From: Streptococcus equinus
Lineage (GTDB): Bacteria > Bacillota > Bacilli > Lactobacillales > Streptococcaceae
Assembly: GCF_900104225.1 (NCBI RefSeq)
Contig: NZ_FNJK01000001.1
Location: forward strand, 1 to 64,000
Length of the DNA: 64,000 bases
Direction of reading: 5' to 3'
Shown in pieces: positions 34,063 through 42,794 of the stretch. Position numbers and translations under genes: made by a program. The notes beneath the pieces are model-generated. The model worked only from the letters and a program-made list of their open reading frames with translations. It had not been told where the DNA came from and did no database searches. The number at the start of each line of letters is the position of its first letter. The stretch's first letter is position 1.

Positions 34063-34938
34063 ATGGATTTAGAGTGCTTGCAACCCCAACTTTTTAAAGA
34101 CTTTAATCAGATTTTAAAATCAGATAGGATGAACCACGCCTATCTTTTTTCAGGGGATTTTGCCAGCTTTGATTTTGCGCTCTATCTTGCTAAAAGTCGT
34201 TTCTGTGAGAATTTGCAAGAAGGAAGACCTTGTGGTAAATGCCGTGAATGTCAATTGATTGAGGATAATGATTTTTCAGATGTAAAAATCGTCAAGCCAA
34301 CAGGACAAATCATTAAAACAGATACCATTCGTGAGATGATGCGTGATTTTTCACGTTCAGGATTTGAAGGAAAATCGCAAGTTTTCATCATTCAAGATTG
34401 TGAAAAGATGCATATCAATGCTGCTAACAGCCTTTTGAAATTCATCGAAGAACCACAAAGCTCATCTTACATGATTTTGCTTACTAGCGATGAAAGCAAG
34501 GTCCTTCCAACTATTAAGAGTCGAACACAAGTTTTTCGTTTTCCAAAAAATAAGAAGCTCTTAGTGGAACAAGCTGAAAAAGCTGGCATTCTAAAAACTC
34601 AGGCTGATATCTTAGCAGAGTTAGCTAAAACACCAGCTCACTTAGATGAGTTGATGGCTGATAAGAAGATTTTAGAGCTCCTTCAGACCTGTGAACGCTT
34701 TATCTCAATACTATTTAAAGATAAGGCGACAGCTTATCTGGAAACAGGTCGTTTGGTTCAGGCTGCTCTTGAAAAGTCAGAACAGGAACTGGTTTTCCAA
34801 CTCTTGCCTTTGTTTTTAGCAAAGCAATTTAACCAAAAAGAAAGTTTAGATTATTTAGAGAAAAGTTATAGGGCACAGCAGATGTGGAAGTGTAATGTGA
34901 GCTTTCAAAATGTGCTAGAATATATGGTGATTTCATGA
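34063..34938 (+). CDS. holB: DNA polymerase III delta-prime subunit
   Basis: 291 residues. Clamp-loader subunit that helps load the beta sliding clamp. The zinc-binding CGKCREC segment (CENLQEGRPCGKCREC) and the KSQVFIIQDCEKMHINAANSLLKFIEEP region (delta-prime box with the SRC-like KSRTQ motif) are seen. Start follows AAGGAATTAAA; the end overlaps yaaT by four bases (ATGA at 34935). Confidence 0.92.
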   Translation: MDLECLQPQLFKDFNQILKSDRMNHAYLFSGDFASFDFALYLAKSRFCENLQEGRPCGKCRECQLIEDNDFSDVKIVKPTGQIIKTDTIREMMRDFSRSGFEGKSQVFIIQDCEKMHINAANSLLKFIEEPQSSSYMILLTSDESKVLPTIKSRTQVFRFPKNKKLLVEQAEKAGILKTQADILAELAKTPAHLDELMADKKILELLQTCERFISILFKDKATAYLETGRLVQAALEKSEQELVFQLLPLFLAKQFNQKESLDYLEKSYRAQQMWKCNVSFQNVLEYMVIS

Positions 34939-35735
34939 CAGAAGTATTGAGTGTAAAGTACGAAGAAACAGGCAACGTTGTCTATGTTTTGCCAAATCAA
35001 AATTATCAAGTTGGTGACTATCTCGTTATCAAAAATAAAAAAGGCTGTCGATTAGCTCAGGCAGTTACAGCCAATGAAGAAATGGATGACGTCAAATTGC
35101 CTGCTGAGATGGATAAGGTGCTTCGTCCGGCTAACGAAAAAGATTTTCAAGCTTATCAAGAAAATCTAGAATTAGCCATGAATTCTTTTGATAAGGTGAA
35201 TGAGTTAATCGAAGCCAATCAACTTAAAATGAAAGTGATTGATATTGTCTTTCCTTTAGAAAGAAGTTATGTCTTAATTACATTTTGTGCAGAAGATCGT
35301 GTGGACTTTCGTCAGCTTTTACGTGATTTGGCTGCTCACTTTAAAACACGTATTGAACTTCGTCAGATTAATAGTCGTGAAGAAGCTAAAGTGTACGGTG
35401 GTGTGGGGCCTTGTGGCCGTGCCCTTTGCTGTGCTAGCTTTCTGGGAGAATTTCCACCAGTATCAATCAAAATGGTCAAAAATCAAGGCATGTCACTTAG
35501 CACGGGTAAGACAGCAGGTATCTGCGGTCGTTTAATGTGCTGTTTGAGCTTTGAAGATGAGTTTTACAAAACCTCTAAGGAGAAATTCCCTGATTTGGGA
35601 GCAGAAATTGAAACGGTTGATGGATTAGGAGTAGTTGTGGGAATCGATGTCTTTTCTGACACAGTTAAGGTAAGATTACCTGAACGACACACTCTTTTAA
35701 CTTATGCTTTAGAGGAGGTCAAAGTACGTGGATAA
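34935..35735 (+). CDS. yaaT: PSP1-domain protein YaaT/RicT
   Basis: 266 residues. The PSP1 C-terminal domain contains the cysteine pattern [16 protein letters not shown]...[13 protein letters not shown], which in B. subtilis RicT participates in an iron-sulfur cluster of the RicAFT complex that modulates RNase Y. A YlbF/RicA homologue is encoded at 27.2 kb; the RicF partner is not in the window. Overlaps holB by four bases and yabA by eight. Confidence 0.9.
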   Translation: MTEVLSVKYEETGNVVYVLPNQNYQVGDYLVIKNKKGCRLAQAVTANEEMDDVKLPAEMDKVLRPANEKDFQAYQENLELAMNSFDKVNELIEANQLKMKVIDIVFPLERSYVLITFCAEDRVDFRQLLRDLAAHFKTRIELRQINSREEAKVYGGVGPCGRALCCASFLGEFPPVSIKMVKNQGMSLSTGKTAGICGRLMCCLSFEDEFYKTSKEKFPDLGAEIETVDGLGVVVGIDVFSDTVKVRLPERHTLLTYALEEVKVRG

Positions 35736-36048
35736 AAAAGAATTATTTGATGCCTTTGATGGTTTTTCACAAAATTTAATGATTACCTTGGCTGAAATTG
35801 AAGCCATGAAAAAACAAGTACAATCTTTGCTAGAAGAAAATACAGCTCTTCGACTTGAGAACGATAAACTACGTACACGTCTTTCTCAACTTGAACAAGA
35901 AACACCTGTTAAATCTTCTAAACAAGGTAAAAAATATATTGAAAGCATTTATCACGATGGTTTCCATATCTGTAATGACTATTACGGACAACGTCGTGAA
36001 AATGATGAAGAATGCATGTTCTGTATGGAAGTCTTAGATAGGGAGTAA
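35728..36048 (+). CDS. yabA: Replication initiation control protein YabA
   Basis: 106 residues. YabA binds DnaA and the sliding clamp to limit initiation. N-terminal leucine-rich coiled coil (residues about 1-60, tetramerisation) and C-terminal zinc-binding domain with [12 protein letters not shown] and CMFC. GTG start at 35728, chosen because AGAGGAGG lies ten bases upstream and the family begins [11 protein letters not shown]. Confidence 0.93.
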   Translation: MDKKELFDAFDGFSQNLMITLAEIEAMKKQVQSLLEENTALRLENDKLRTRLSQLEQETPVKSSKQGKKYIESIYHDGFHICNDYYGQRRENDEECMFCMEVLDRE

Positions 36049-36057
36049 TCGTCTGTT

Positions 36058-36924
36058 ATGAAAGTACAAAAAAGTTTCAAGGGGCAGACTGACTATGGAA
36101 CCTTGTATCTTGTGCCAACACCAATTGGTAATCTGCAAGACATGACGTTTCGTGCAGTAGAAACGTTGAAAGCAGCAGATTTTGTCTGTGCTGAAGATAC
36201 TCGAAATACAGGTCTTTTATTGAAGCATTTTGATATTACTGTTAAGCAAATTAGCTTTCATGAGCATAATGCTTATGAAAAAATTCCAGAGTTGCTAGAA
36301 CTTTTGAAGTCTGGAAAAAATTTGGCTCAGGTATCAGATGCTGGAATGCCATCAATTTCAGATCCAGGACATGATTTGGTAAAAGCAGCCATTGCTGAAG
36401 ATATTACTGTTGTGGCTCTTCCAGGGGCTTCAGCAGGGATTACGGCGTTAATTGCTAGTGGACTTGCACCACAGCCACATATCTTTTATGGGTTCTTACC
36501 ACGAAAATCAGGACAACAAAAAGACTTTTTTGAGAGTAAAAAAGCCTATCCTGAAACGCAAATCTTTTATGAATCACCTTATCGCGTGTCAGATACCTTA
36601 GAGAACATGTTAGCTGTCTATGGTGACAGACAAGTTGTTTTGGTTCGTGAATTGACAAAACTTTACGAAGAATATCAACGTGGTTCTATTTCAGAACTCT
36701 TGGAGTATATTGCTGAGAATCCCTTAAAAGGTGAGTGTTTGTTAATTGTTTCTGGTCAGGATCAAGCTGTTTTAACTGAAGTTGCTGCAGAAGACTTAAA
36801 ACCAGCAGAGCTTGTGTCTAGCCTAGTTGAGGCTGGTGAAAAACCAAATCAAGCCATTAAGAAGGTTGCCAAAACGTATGGCTTAAATCGTCAAGAAGTT
36901 TATAATGCTTATCATGGTATTTGA
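36058..36924 (+). CDS. rsmI: 16S rRNA (cytidine-1402 2'-O)-methyltransferase
   Basis: 288 residues, tetrapyrrole-methylase fold. RsmI motifs: LYLVPTPIGNLQDMTFRAVETL, CAEDTRNTGLLLKHF, VSDAGMPSISDPG, and VALPGASAGITALIASGL. Methylates C1402 in the decoding centre. Last gene in the tmk cluster; nine bases after yabA, then a terminator at 36937. Confidence 0.94.
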   Translation: MKVQKSFKGQTDYGTLYLVPTPIGNLQDMTFRAVETLKAADFVCAEDTRNTGLLLKHFDITVKQISFHEHNAYEKIPELLELLKSGKNLAQVSDAGMPSISDPGHDLVKAAIAEDITVVALPGASAGITALIASGLAPQPHIFYGFLPRKSGQQKDFFESKKAYPETQIFYESPYRVSDTLENMLAVYGDRQVVLVRELTKLYEEYQRGSISELLEYIAENPLKGECLLIVSGQDQAVLTEVAAEDLKPAELVSSLVEAGEKPNQAIKKVAKTYGLNRQEVYNAYHGI

Positions 36925-36936
36925 TATGATTCATTG

Positions 36937-36966
36937 AAAAAATCAGGCATTTTGTCTGATTTTTTA
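36937..36966 (+). terminator. rsmI terminator
   Basis: AAAAAATCAG / CTGATTTTTT with nine-base loop. Confidence 0.88.
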
Positions 36967-37008
36967 GTTTGTTTACAAATAGATGTAAGAAAATATAACA
37001 TTGATAGT

Positions 37009-37088
37009 TATAATGAAAAATGAGCGAAAGCTAACATCGTATGTTTTCTGTAAATGTTGCTAAAAGCTTTTAAAATAAGGCTTTTTTG
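37009..37088 (+). ncRNA. Possible small RNA between rsmI and amt
   Basis: TATAAT at 37009-37014 is followed about 70 bases later by AAAAGC-N12-GCTTTTTT (37064-37088), a terminator-like hairpin. There is no good -35 and no ORF between them. It could equally be a chance arrangement in AT-rich sequence. Confidence 0.3.
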
Positions 37089-37137
37089 TGCGATTTAGAC
37101 TAGCATATTTCTCTGACATCACTTGTCATAAAATTAA

Positions 37138-37152
37138 AAAATTCAGAAAATT
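37138..37152. promoter_or_regulatory. CodY-like box upstream of amt
   Basis: AAAATTCAGAAAATT matches the CodY consensus at 13 of 15 positions, 14 bases before the amt -35. An identical 15-mer stands before serC at 39765. Confidence 0.5.
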
Positions 37153-37182
37153 TGTCCAAAAAACCTTTACTTGTCCAAAAAA
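37152..37182. repeat. Direct repeat TTGTCCAAAAAA upstream of amt
   Basis: TTGTCCAAAAAA occurs at 37152-37163 and 37171-37182, 19 bases apart and on the same face of the helix, around the -35 of amt. Regulator unknown. Confidence 0.5.
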
Positions 37183-37202
37183 TAGTGTTATATTATCTAA
37201 CA
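37166..37202 (+). promoter_or_regulatory. amt promoter with GlnR box
   Basis: TTTACT (37166-37171) and TATATT (37189-37194), spacer 17. TGTTA-TATTATC-TAACA (37186-37202) matches the GlnR/TnrA consensus TGTNA-N7-TNACA and covers the -10, so GlnR would repress in nitrogen-rich conditions. Confidence 0.85.
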
Positions 37203-37207
37203 TAAAA

Positions 37208-37230
37208 ATCTAACGCGATGTTAGAGATTT
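37208..37230 (+). promoter_or_regulatory. amt leader hairpin
   Basis: AATCTAAC-GCGAT-GTTAGA forms a small stem in the amt leader; the left arm repeats ATCTAAC found in the GlnR box (37195-37201). Role unknown. Confidence 0.35.
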
Positions 37231-37281
37231 TGAGTTTGGTTTTAAAAATTAAAACCTTAGAAAATAAAAGGAGTTTTTGAT

Positions 37282-38517
37282 ATGGATGCAGGAAGTATTG
37301 CTTTTATGATTATCTGTGCTGGCCTAGTCTTCTTAATGACACCTGGCTTAGCCTTCTTCTACGGTGGTTTAGGAAGACGTAAAAATGTCATCAACACCAT
37401 GATGATGTGTGCGATTCCTATTGCGGTTGGTTCTGTAATGTGGATGATTTGTGGTTACTCCCTTTCATTTGGTGGAAGCGGAAGTCTTATTGGTAACTTC
37501 TCTCATCTATTTTTCAATGGTGTTAGTGATTCAGCTAGTACACGAGGTCTAGCAATTCCGGATGCTTTGTTTGCTGCTTTCCAAATGATGTTCCCAATCA
37601 TCACAGTTGCCATTTTAACAGGGGCAGCAGCAGGACGTATGAGATTTACACCACTAGTTATTTTCGTTGTTCTATGGCTTTTGGTAGTCTACTTCCCATT
37701 TGCTCATATGGTTTGGGACGAAGGACTTTTGGCTCAATGGGGTACAATCGACTTTGCCGGTGGTGACGTTGTCCACATCACTTCAGGGGTATCTGGTTTA
37801 GTTCTAGCTATTCTTCTTGGAAAACGTCGTGATTATGATCGTTTAGAATACCGTCCTCACAATGTTCCATTTGTTTTCTTAGGTGCTGGTCTACTATGGT
37901 TCGGTTGGTTTGGATTTAACGCAGGTTCAGCTTTAGCAGCTGATGGACTTGCTGTTCATGCCTTTGTAACAACTCATATTTCAGCAGCGGCAGCAATGCT
38001 TTCTTGGTTGCTTATTGAAAAAACATTGACTGGTAAATTCTCACTTGTAGGTGCTTCAACTGGTTTGGTTGCAGGACTTGTCGCTATCACACCTGGTGCA
38101 GGTTTTGTTTCAACTTGGAGTTCACTTCTAATTGGTCTTTTCGTAAGTCCAATTTGTTATTTCGCTATTTCAGTTCTTAAAAGTAAATTTGGTTATGATG
38201 ATGCTCTTGATGCCTTTGGTTGTCACGGTATCGGTGGTATCTTTGGTGGATTGGTAACAGGACTCTTCACTACACCAGAGCTTGCTCTTGATAAACATAA
38301 CTTTGGTTTAATTTATGGAAATGGCCACCTTTTCTTAGTAACAATTGCAGCTATCATCTTCACAATTGTTTGGTCAGCAGTTGCAACATTTGTCATTGTT
38401 AAGGTTATTTCAATCTTTACAAGTATTCGCGTTGAAGATCGTGCAGAAGCTATTGGTCTTGATGATAGTGAACATGAAGAAACAGCCTATCCAACATTCA
38501 TGGGCTTGGATTCATAA
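37282..38517 (+). CDS. amt: Ammonium transporter
   Basis: 411 residues, eleven transmembrane helices of the Amt/MEP/Rh family. The channel's twin histidines appear in FVTTHISAAAAMLSW and DAFGCHGIGGIFGG. The N-terminal MTPGLAFFYGGLGRRKNVINTMMM is the family signature. No signal peptide, as usual for Gram-positive Amt. The ATG follows AAAGGAG. The P-II gene lies 79 bases downstream in the same unit, the classical pairing in which P-II plugs the channel when nitrogen is sufficient. Confidence 0.95.
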   Translation: MDAGSIAFMIICAGLVFLMTPGLAFFYGGLGRRKNVINTMMMCAIPIAVGSVMWMICGYSLSFGGSGSLIGNFSHLFFNGVSDSASTRGLAIPDALFAAFQMMFPIITVAILTGAAAGRMRFTPLVIFVVLWLLVVYFPFAHMVWDEGLLAQWGTIDFAGGDVVHITSGVSGLVLAILLGKRRDYDRLEYRPHNVPFVFLGAGLLWFGWFGFNAGSALAADGLAVHAFVTTHISAAAAMLSWLLIEKTLTGKFSLVGASTGLVAGLVAITPGAGFVSTWSSLLIGLFVSPICYFAISVLKSKFGYDDALDAFGCHGIGGIFGGLVTGLFTTPELALDKHNFGLIYGNGHLFLVTIAAIIFTIVWSAVATFVIVKVISIFTSIRVEDRAEAIGLDDSEHEETAYPTFMGLDS

Positions 38518-38596
38518 GTAACAGCGTTTGACTTGTTGAAAATAAAAAACTGAGTTAAACTAATAACAATAGAGAAGTTTAGAAAGGGTGTACATT

Positions 38597-38938
38597 ATGA
38601 AAAAAATCGAGGCTATTATCCGTCCAGATCGTCTAGAAGATCTGAAAGATGCCTTATCAAAGGCTGGTTTTACAAAGGGAATGACCGTCAGCCAAGTTTT
38701 AGGATATGGTAATCAACGTGGCTTTGCAGAATATGTTCGTGGTCAAAAAATTGTGCCAACATTACTTGCAAAAGTTAAAGTTGAAATTGTTACTCATGAT
38801 GCTGCGGTTGACGAAATTGTGGATATTATCCGCAAAGCCGTTCACACTGGGGAAGTTGGAGATGGGAAAATCTTCATTCTTCCCATTGAAGAAGTCATCC
38901 GAATTCGTACAGGTGAACGTGGAGGAGATGCCGTTTAG
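38597..38938 (+). CDS. glnK: P-II family nitrogen regulatory protein (GlnK-like)
   Basis: 113 residues. Trimeric P-II sensor of ATP/ADP and 2-oxoglutarate that gates the Amt channel. The T-loop region reads [30 protein letters not shown] and the C-terminal signature [19 protein letters not shown]. Tyr51 of the E. coli protein, the uridylylation site, is replaced by valine (V47), with a tyrosine one residue earlier. ATG 38597 is preferred to GTG 38588 because AAAGGGTG lies correctly before it. Confidence 0.92.
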   Translation: MKKIEAIIRPDRLEDLKDALSKAGFTKGMTVSQVLGYGNQRGFAEYVRGQKIVPTLLAKVKVEIVTHDAAVDEIVDIIRKAVHTGEVGDGKIFILPIEEVIRIRTGERGGDAV

Positions 38939-38977
38939 GCAATAAAGATATCTTCAAAGTAAAAATAAATGTGATGG

Positions 38978-39009
38978 AAAATCCGAGTTCAGTAGAATTC
39001 GGATTTTTT
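38978..39009 (+). terminator. amt-glnK terminator
   Basis: AAAATCCGAGTTC / GAATTCGGATTTT, AGTA loop, T-run. Confidence 0.88.
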
Positions 39010-39013
39010 GGCA

Positions 39014-39042
39014 GAAAAAAACACCTTGCTATTCAAGGTGTT
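39014..39042 (-). terminator. cutC terminator
   Basis: AACACCTTG / CAAGGTGTT on either side of CTATT; on the minus strand it continues into seven T. Confidence 0.85.
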
Positions 39043-39051
39043 GAATCACTA

Positions 39052-39681
39052 TTAACAAATTTTAGTGCCATGTGCTGCTTGGGCACCAGTTTTTTCAATT
39101 AGTTCTTGGTAATTATCAGCCGTAACGCCGCCACCAATCATAATTTCGATTCGTCCATTGGCATAGTCAACAAGTTCTTTAAGATGGCTGACATTTTCAA
39201 AAATATCATTAGCTACTGAAGAACCGTGCGTTAAGATACGGACAAAACCAAGTTCAACGAGTTGGTCAATAGCTTCCTTTTGATTTTCTAAAGGAATTTG
39301 GTCAAATGCCATGTGAAATACAAGTGGCAATCCTTGTGTTGATGGAAGGAGTTGTTCAATGCCTTCAATATCAATATGATTGTCTTCAGTTAGCAATCCA
39401 AGCACTAAGCTGTCGCTTTCTAGTTCTGCTGCACGAAGAATATCGTCTTCCATGATACGAAGTTCACTATCGTTGTAGACGAAGTTGCCACCACGGGGGC
39501 GAATCATTGTTGCTAGTGAGATTTCTTTTTCATGAAGATAGCGTGCAGTTTCTTTGATGACACCATATGAAGGAGTTGTCCCACCAACAGCTAAATTATC
39601 ACAAAGTTCAACACGTTTAACTGATGAGTCGAGTTTGTTGAGCAGTGTTGTATTTTCAGCACAAAATTCTTTGATAATCAT
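39052..39681 (-). CDS. cutC: Copper homeostasis protein CutC
   Basis: 209 residues, TIM-barrel protein of the CutC family (KRVELCDNLAVGGTTPSYGVI, MIRPRGGNFVYND, LTHGSSVANDIFENVSHLKELV, GGGVTADNYQ). Linked to copper tolerance, but the biochemical activity is not established. ATG follows AAGGAGAAAAA; a minus-strand TGT-TATAAT (39710-39715) serves as promoter. Convergent with glnK, divergent from serC. Confidence 0.88.
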   Translation of the reverse strand: MIIKEFCAENTTLLNKLDSSVKRVELCDNLAVGGTTPSYGVIKETARYLHEKEISLATMIRPRGGNFVYNDSELRIMEDDILRAAELESDSLVLGLLTEDNHIDIEGIEQLLPSTQGLPLVFHMAFDQIPLENQKEAIDQLVELGFVRILTHGSSVANDIFENVSHLKELVDYANGRIEIMIGGGVTADNYQELIEKTGAQAAHGTKIC

Positions 39682-39759
39682 TTTTTCTCCTTAATGTTTG
39701 TTATTTACTATTATAACATGATTGTTTATAAATATTTTGGATAAAAATCCGTAAAAATC

Positions 39760-39789
39760 TTTACAAAATTCAGAAAATTGTGATATAAT
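39760..39789 (+). promoter_or_regulatory. serC promoter with CodY-like box
   Basis: TTTACA (39760-39765), spacer 18, TG-A-TATAAT (hexamer 39784-39789). AAAATTCAGAAAATT (39765-39779, 13 of 15 to CodY) fills the spacer, so CodY binding would exclude polymerase. Confidence 0.65.
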
Positions 39790-39815
39790 TTATACCATTA
39801 TACGGAGGTATTTTT

Positions 39816-40907
39816 ATGACAATTTACAATTTCTCTGCAGGTCCTGCAGTGTTACCAAAACCAGTGCTTGAACAAGCACAGCGTGAAATGCTTGACTACC
39901 AAGGTAGCGGCATGAGTGTTTTAGAAATGTCCCACCGTTCCAAAGAGTTTGATAATATCATTAAAGAAGCTGAAAAATTATTGCGTGAATTGATGGCAAT
40001 TCCTGATAATTACAAAGTAATGTTCCTTCAAGGTGGAGCATCTACACAATTCACTATGCTTCCTTTGAACCTAGCTAAGGGACGTAAGGCATATTATCTA
40101 GTTGGTGGATCATGGGGTAAAAAAGCTTATGCTGAAGCTGTTAAATTGTCCAAATCCGTTCCTTTTGAACCCTTGCTCCTAGCCTCGTCAGAAGATACTG
40201 TATACGATCATATTCCTACGTTTGATCCAAAAGATATTGATCCAGAAGCTGCTTATGTTCATATCACAACAAACAACACTATTGAAGGAACTTCAATCTA
40301 TGACCTTCCTGACACTAATGGTGTGCCAATCGTTGCTGATATGTCTTCAAATATTTTAGCTGTTCGCTATAATGTCGAAGATTTTGCTTTGATTTATGCT
40401 GGTGCTCAAAAGAATATTGGCCCTGCTGGTGTTACAGTTGTTATTGTTCGTGAAGACTTCTTGAACGACGAACCAACGCTTTCTGCTATGCTTGATTATC
40501 GTATCCAAGCAGAAGCGGGATCACTTTACAATACACCACCAGCATACAGTATTTATATTGCAAAACTCGTCTTTGAATGGGTAAAAGCATTTGGTGGCGT
40601 TGATAAGATGGAAGCTGCTAACCGTGAAAAATCAGGTCTTTTGTATGATTTCATCGATCAATCAGATTTTTATACAAATCCTGTTAAGAATCCAGCAGAA
40701 CGTTCAGTGGCTAACATTCCATTTGTGACACCAAGTAAAGAACTTGATGCTAAGTTTGTTGCTGAGGCAACACCACTTGGATTCAAAAATATTAAAGGTC
40801 ACCGTTCAGTTGGTGGTATGCGTGCAAGTCTTTATAACGCATTCCCACGCCAAGGTGTGCTTGATTTGATTGAATTCATGAAAAAATTTGAAGCAGAAAA
40901 TAAATAA
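39816..40907 (+). CDS. serC: Phosphoserine aminotransferase
   Basis: 363 residues. PLP enzyme making O-phosphoserine from 3-phosphohydroxypyruvate. The N-terminus [22 protein letters not shown] and the PLP lysine region [19 protein letters not shown] are diagnostic. Followed by serA, which catalyses the preceding step, in one unit. ATG after ACGGAGG. Confidence 0.95.
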   Translation: MTIYNFSAGPAVLPKPVLEQAQREMLDYQGSGMSVLEMSHRSKEFDNIIKEAEKLLRELMAIPDNYKVMFLQGGASTQFTMLPLNLAKGRKAYYLVGGSWGKKAYAEAVKLSKSVPFEPLLLASSEDTVYDHIPTFDPKDIDPEAAYVHITTNNTIEGTSIYDLPDTNGVPIVADMSSNILAVRYNVEDFALIYAGAQKNIGPAGVTVVIVREDFLNDEPTLSAMLDYRIQAEAGSLYNTPPAYSIYIAKLVFEWVKAFGGVDKMEAANREKSGLLYDFIDQSDFYTNPVKNPAERSVANIPFVTPSKELDAKFVAEATPLGFKNIKGHRSVGGMRASLYNAFPRQGVLDLIEFMKKFEAENK

Positions 40908-40971
40908 GATTTCTGTGGATTTTGTAGGTTAGGATAATAAACGTGTTTCTTTTATAGCGATATAAGCCATT

Positions 40972-40998
40972 AAGTCTGAGATTTTATCCCAGACTTTT
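40972..40998 (+). promoter_or_regulatory. Hairpin between serC and serA
   Basis: AAGTCTG-GAT/ATC-CAGACTT forms a ten-pair stem with a bulge, followed only by TTTT; a weak terminator that may lower serA relative to serC. Confidence 0.5.
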
Positions 40999-41015
40999 GG
41001 TGTAAAGGGGAAAAT

Positions 41016-42194
41016 ATGGTATACAGTGTTAAAACATTTAATAATATTAATCAAGTAGGTCTTAAAGAATTAGGAAATCATTTCCAAATTGATGGTGATT
41101 TAGCAGAAAATCCAGATGCTTTCATTCTTCGTAGTCAAAACCTTCATGGGATTGAATTTCCGAAAAATCTGAAAGCAATTGCGCGTGCCGGTGCTGGAAC
41201 AAATAATATTCCAATTGCTGATGCAACAGCTGCAGGGATTGTGGTCTTTAACACACCAGGAGCTAATGCTAATGCGGTTAAAGAAGCAGTACTTGCTTCA
41301 ATTTTGATGTCAGCACGTGATTATATTGCTGCTAATGCTTGGGTAAATACTCTTTCAGGTGATGACGTTCCAAAACAAGTCGAAGCTGGTAAAAAACAAT
41401 TTGCTGGTAATGAAATCTCAGGTAAAACACTTGGTGTTATTGGACTTGGAGCAATCGGTGGTCGTATTGCCAACTATGCACAACGCCTTGGGATGAATGT
41501 CTTGGGCTATGACCCATATGTTTCTATTGAAACAGCTTGGAACATTTCTCACCATGTTAAACGTGTAGATGATGTCAAAGAAATTTTTGCTAACTGTGAC
41601 TACATTACTGTTCACGTACCATTGACAGATGAAACTCGTAATACATTTGATAGTGAAGCTTTTGGATTGATGCAAAAGGGAACTGTCGTTATTAACTTTG
41701 CGCGTGGTGAATTGGTTGACAATGCAGCATTATTTGAAGCTATTGAAGCTGGTGTGGTTAAACGCTATATCACTGACTTCGGTACTGAAGAATTGCTCAA
41801 CAAAGATAAAATCACTGTTTTCCCTCACGTGGGTGGTTCTACAGCAGAAGCTGAGTTGAACTGTGCGATTATGGCTGGTAAAACCATTCGTCAATTTATG
41901 GAAACAGGTGAAATCACTAATTCAGTTAATTTCCCTAATGTCCATCAAGCTTTGACAGCACCATATCGTATTACTCTTATTAATAAAAATGTTCCAAATA
42001 TCGTGGCTAAAATTTCAACAGCGGTATCTGAACTTGGCATTAACATTGATAATATCATCAACCGTTCAAAAGGTGATTATGCTTATACCCTTCTTGATCT
42101 TGATGAAACAGATAAAGCCAAAGTTGATCACTTGGTAGCTAACTTTGAAGCGAGCGACAATATCGTACGTGTTCGTTTAATTGCTAAGAAATAA
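41016..42194 (+). CDS. serA: D-3-phosphoglycerate dehydrogenase
   Basis: 392 residues: substrate and NAD-binding domains (GKTLGVIGLGAIGGRIANYAQRLGM, the NAD fingerprint; active-site HVGGST) and a C-terminal ACT domain (about residues 320-392) for likely serine feedback. First step of serine synthesis. AAAGGGG precedes the ATG. The acetyltransferase gene often found between serC and serA in streptococci is absent. Confidence 0.94.
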   Translation: MVYSVKTFNNINQVGLKELGNHFQIDGDLAENPDAFILRSQNLHGIEFPKNLKAIARAGAGTNNIPIADATAAGIVVFNTPGANANAVKEAVLASILMSARDYIAANAWVNTLSGDDVPKQVEAGKKQFAGNEISGKTLGVIGLGAIGGRIANYAQRLGMNVLGYDPYVSIETAWNISHHVKRVDDVKEIFANCDYITVHVPLTDETRNTFDSEAFGLMQKGTVVINFARGELVDNAALFEAIEAGVVKRYITDFGTEELLNKDKITVFPHVGGSTAEAELNCAIMAGKTIRQFMETGEITNSVNFPNVHQALTAPYRITLINKNVPNIVAKISTAVSELGINIDNIINRSKGDYAYTLLDLDETDKAKVDHLVANFEASDNIVRVRLIAKK

Positions 42195-42201
42195 TTAAGA
42201 T

Positions 42202-42229
42202 GAGCTGAGATTAAATCTCGGCTCTTTTT
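42202..42229 (+). terminator. serA terminator
   Basis: GAGCTGAGATT / ATCTCGGCTC with G-U pair, then TTTTT. Confidence 0.85.
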
Positions 42230-42283
42230 GTATTTATTTGATATAATGAGGGAAACTATCACTTGTTAGCAAAGGAGTAAAAA

Positions 42284-42640
42284 ATGTTTACTTTTTATGA
42301 ATACCCTAAATGTAGCACATGTCGTCGTGCTAAGGCTGAATTAGAAGAATTAGGTGCAGAATTTGAAGCGATTGATGTGACTGTTGATACTCCGACAGCG
42401 GAGCAAATTAAGTCATGGATTGAGACTTCTTCATTCACAATTAAAAACTTTTTCAATACAAGTGGTCAAGCGTATCGAGCATTTGGTTTGAAAGATAAAG
42501 TTGATCAGTTAACCCTTGATGAAGCTGCTGACTTGTTAGCATCTGATGGCATGTTGATTAAGCGACCTGTTTTAGTTAAAGATGGTCAAGTACTACAACT
42601 CGGACACCGAAAATCATACGCCGATTTATTGAAAAACTAA
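42284..42640 (+). CDS. ArsC/Spx-family thioredoxin-fold protein (YffB-like)
   Basis: 118 residues. N-terminal redox motif CSTC (residues 10-13) and the KRPVLVKDG segment place it in the ArsC/Spx family. It is annotated as arsenate reductase by similarity, but YffB and Spx relatives act as glutathione-dependent reductases or RNA polymerase regulators; the RPP/Spx determinants are not clear. AAAGGAG before ATG. Single gene. Confidence 0.8.
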   Translation: MFTFYEYPKCSTCRRAKAELEELGAEFEAIDVTVDTPTAEQIKSWIETSSFTIKNFFNTSGQAYRAFGLKDKVDQLTLDEAADLLASDGMLIKRPVLVKDGQVLQLGHRKSYADLLKN

Positions 42641-42648
42641 GAACTATC

Positions 42649-42673
42649 TCCTGAGTCTATCTCAGGATTTTTT
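42649..42673 (+). terminator. Terminator after ArsC-like gene
   Basis: TCCTGAG / CTCAGGA around TCTAT, then six T. Confidence 0.85.
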
Positions 42674-42734
42674 ATTATCATTTTTTAAAAAAATCAGAAT
42701 TTTTTAAGTTTTTAGCTTTTGTAGCAGTATTTTT

Positions 42735-42743
42735 TGCTATAAT
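42735..42743 (+). promoter_or_regulatory. Promoter of the AvrD-associated two-component operon
   Basis: Extended -10 TG-C-TATAAT (hexamer 42738-42743), weak -35. A 12-codon ATG frame (42776-42811) with GGGGA upstream overlaps the kinase start; it may be fortuitous. Confidence 0.6.
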
Positions 42744-42794
42744 AGTCCCATATTATAAGTTTTTCGGGGATTACTATGGTAAAGGAGAGAAGTG

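Noticed and set aside
42284..42640. Spx regulator assignment for the CSTC protein
   Set aside because: CXXC fits, but the Spx-specific C-terminal contacts are not clear; kept as ArsC/Spx family.
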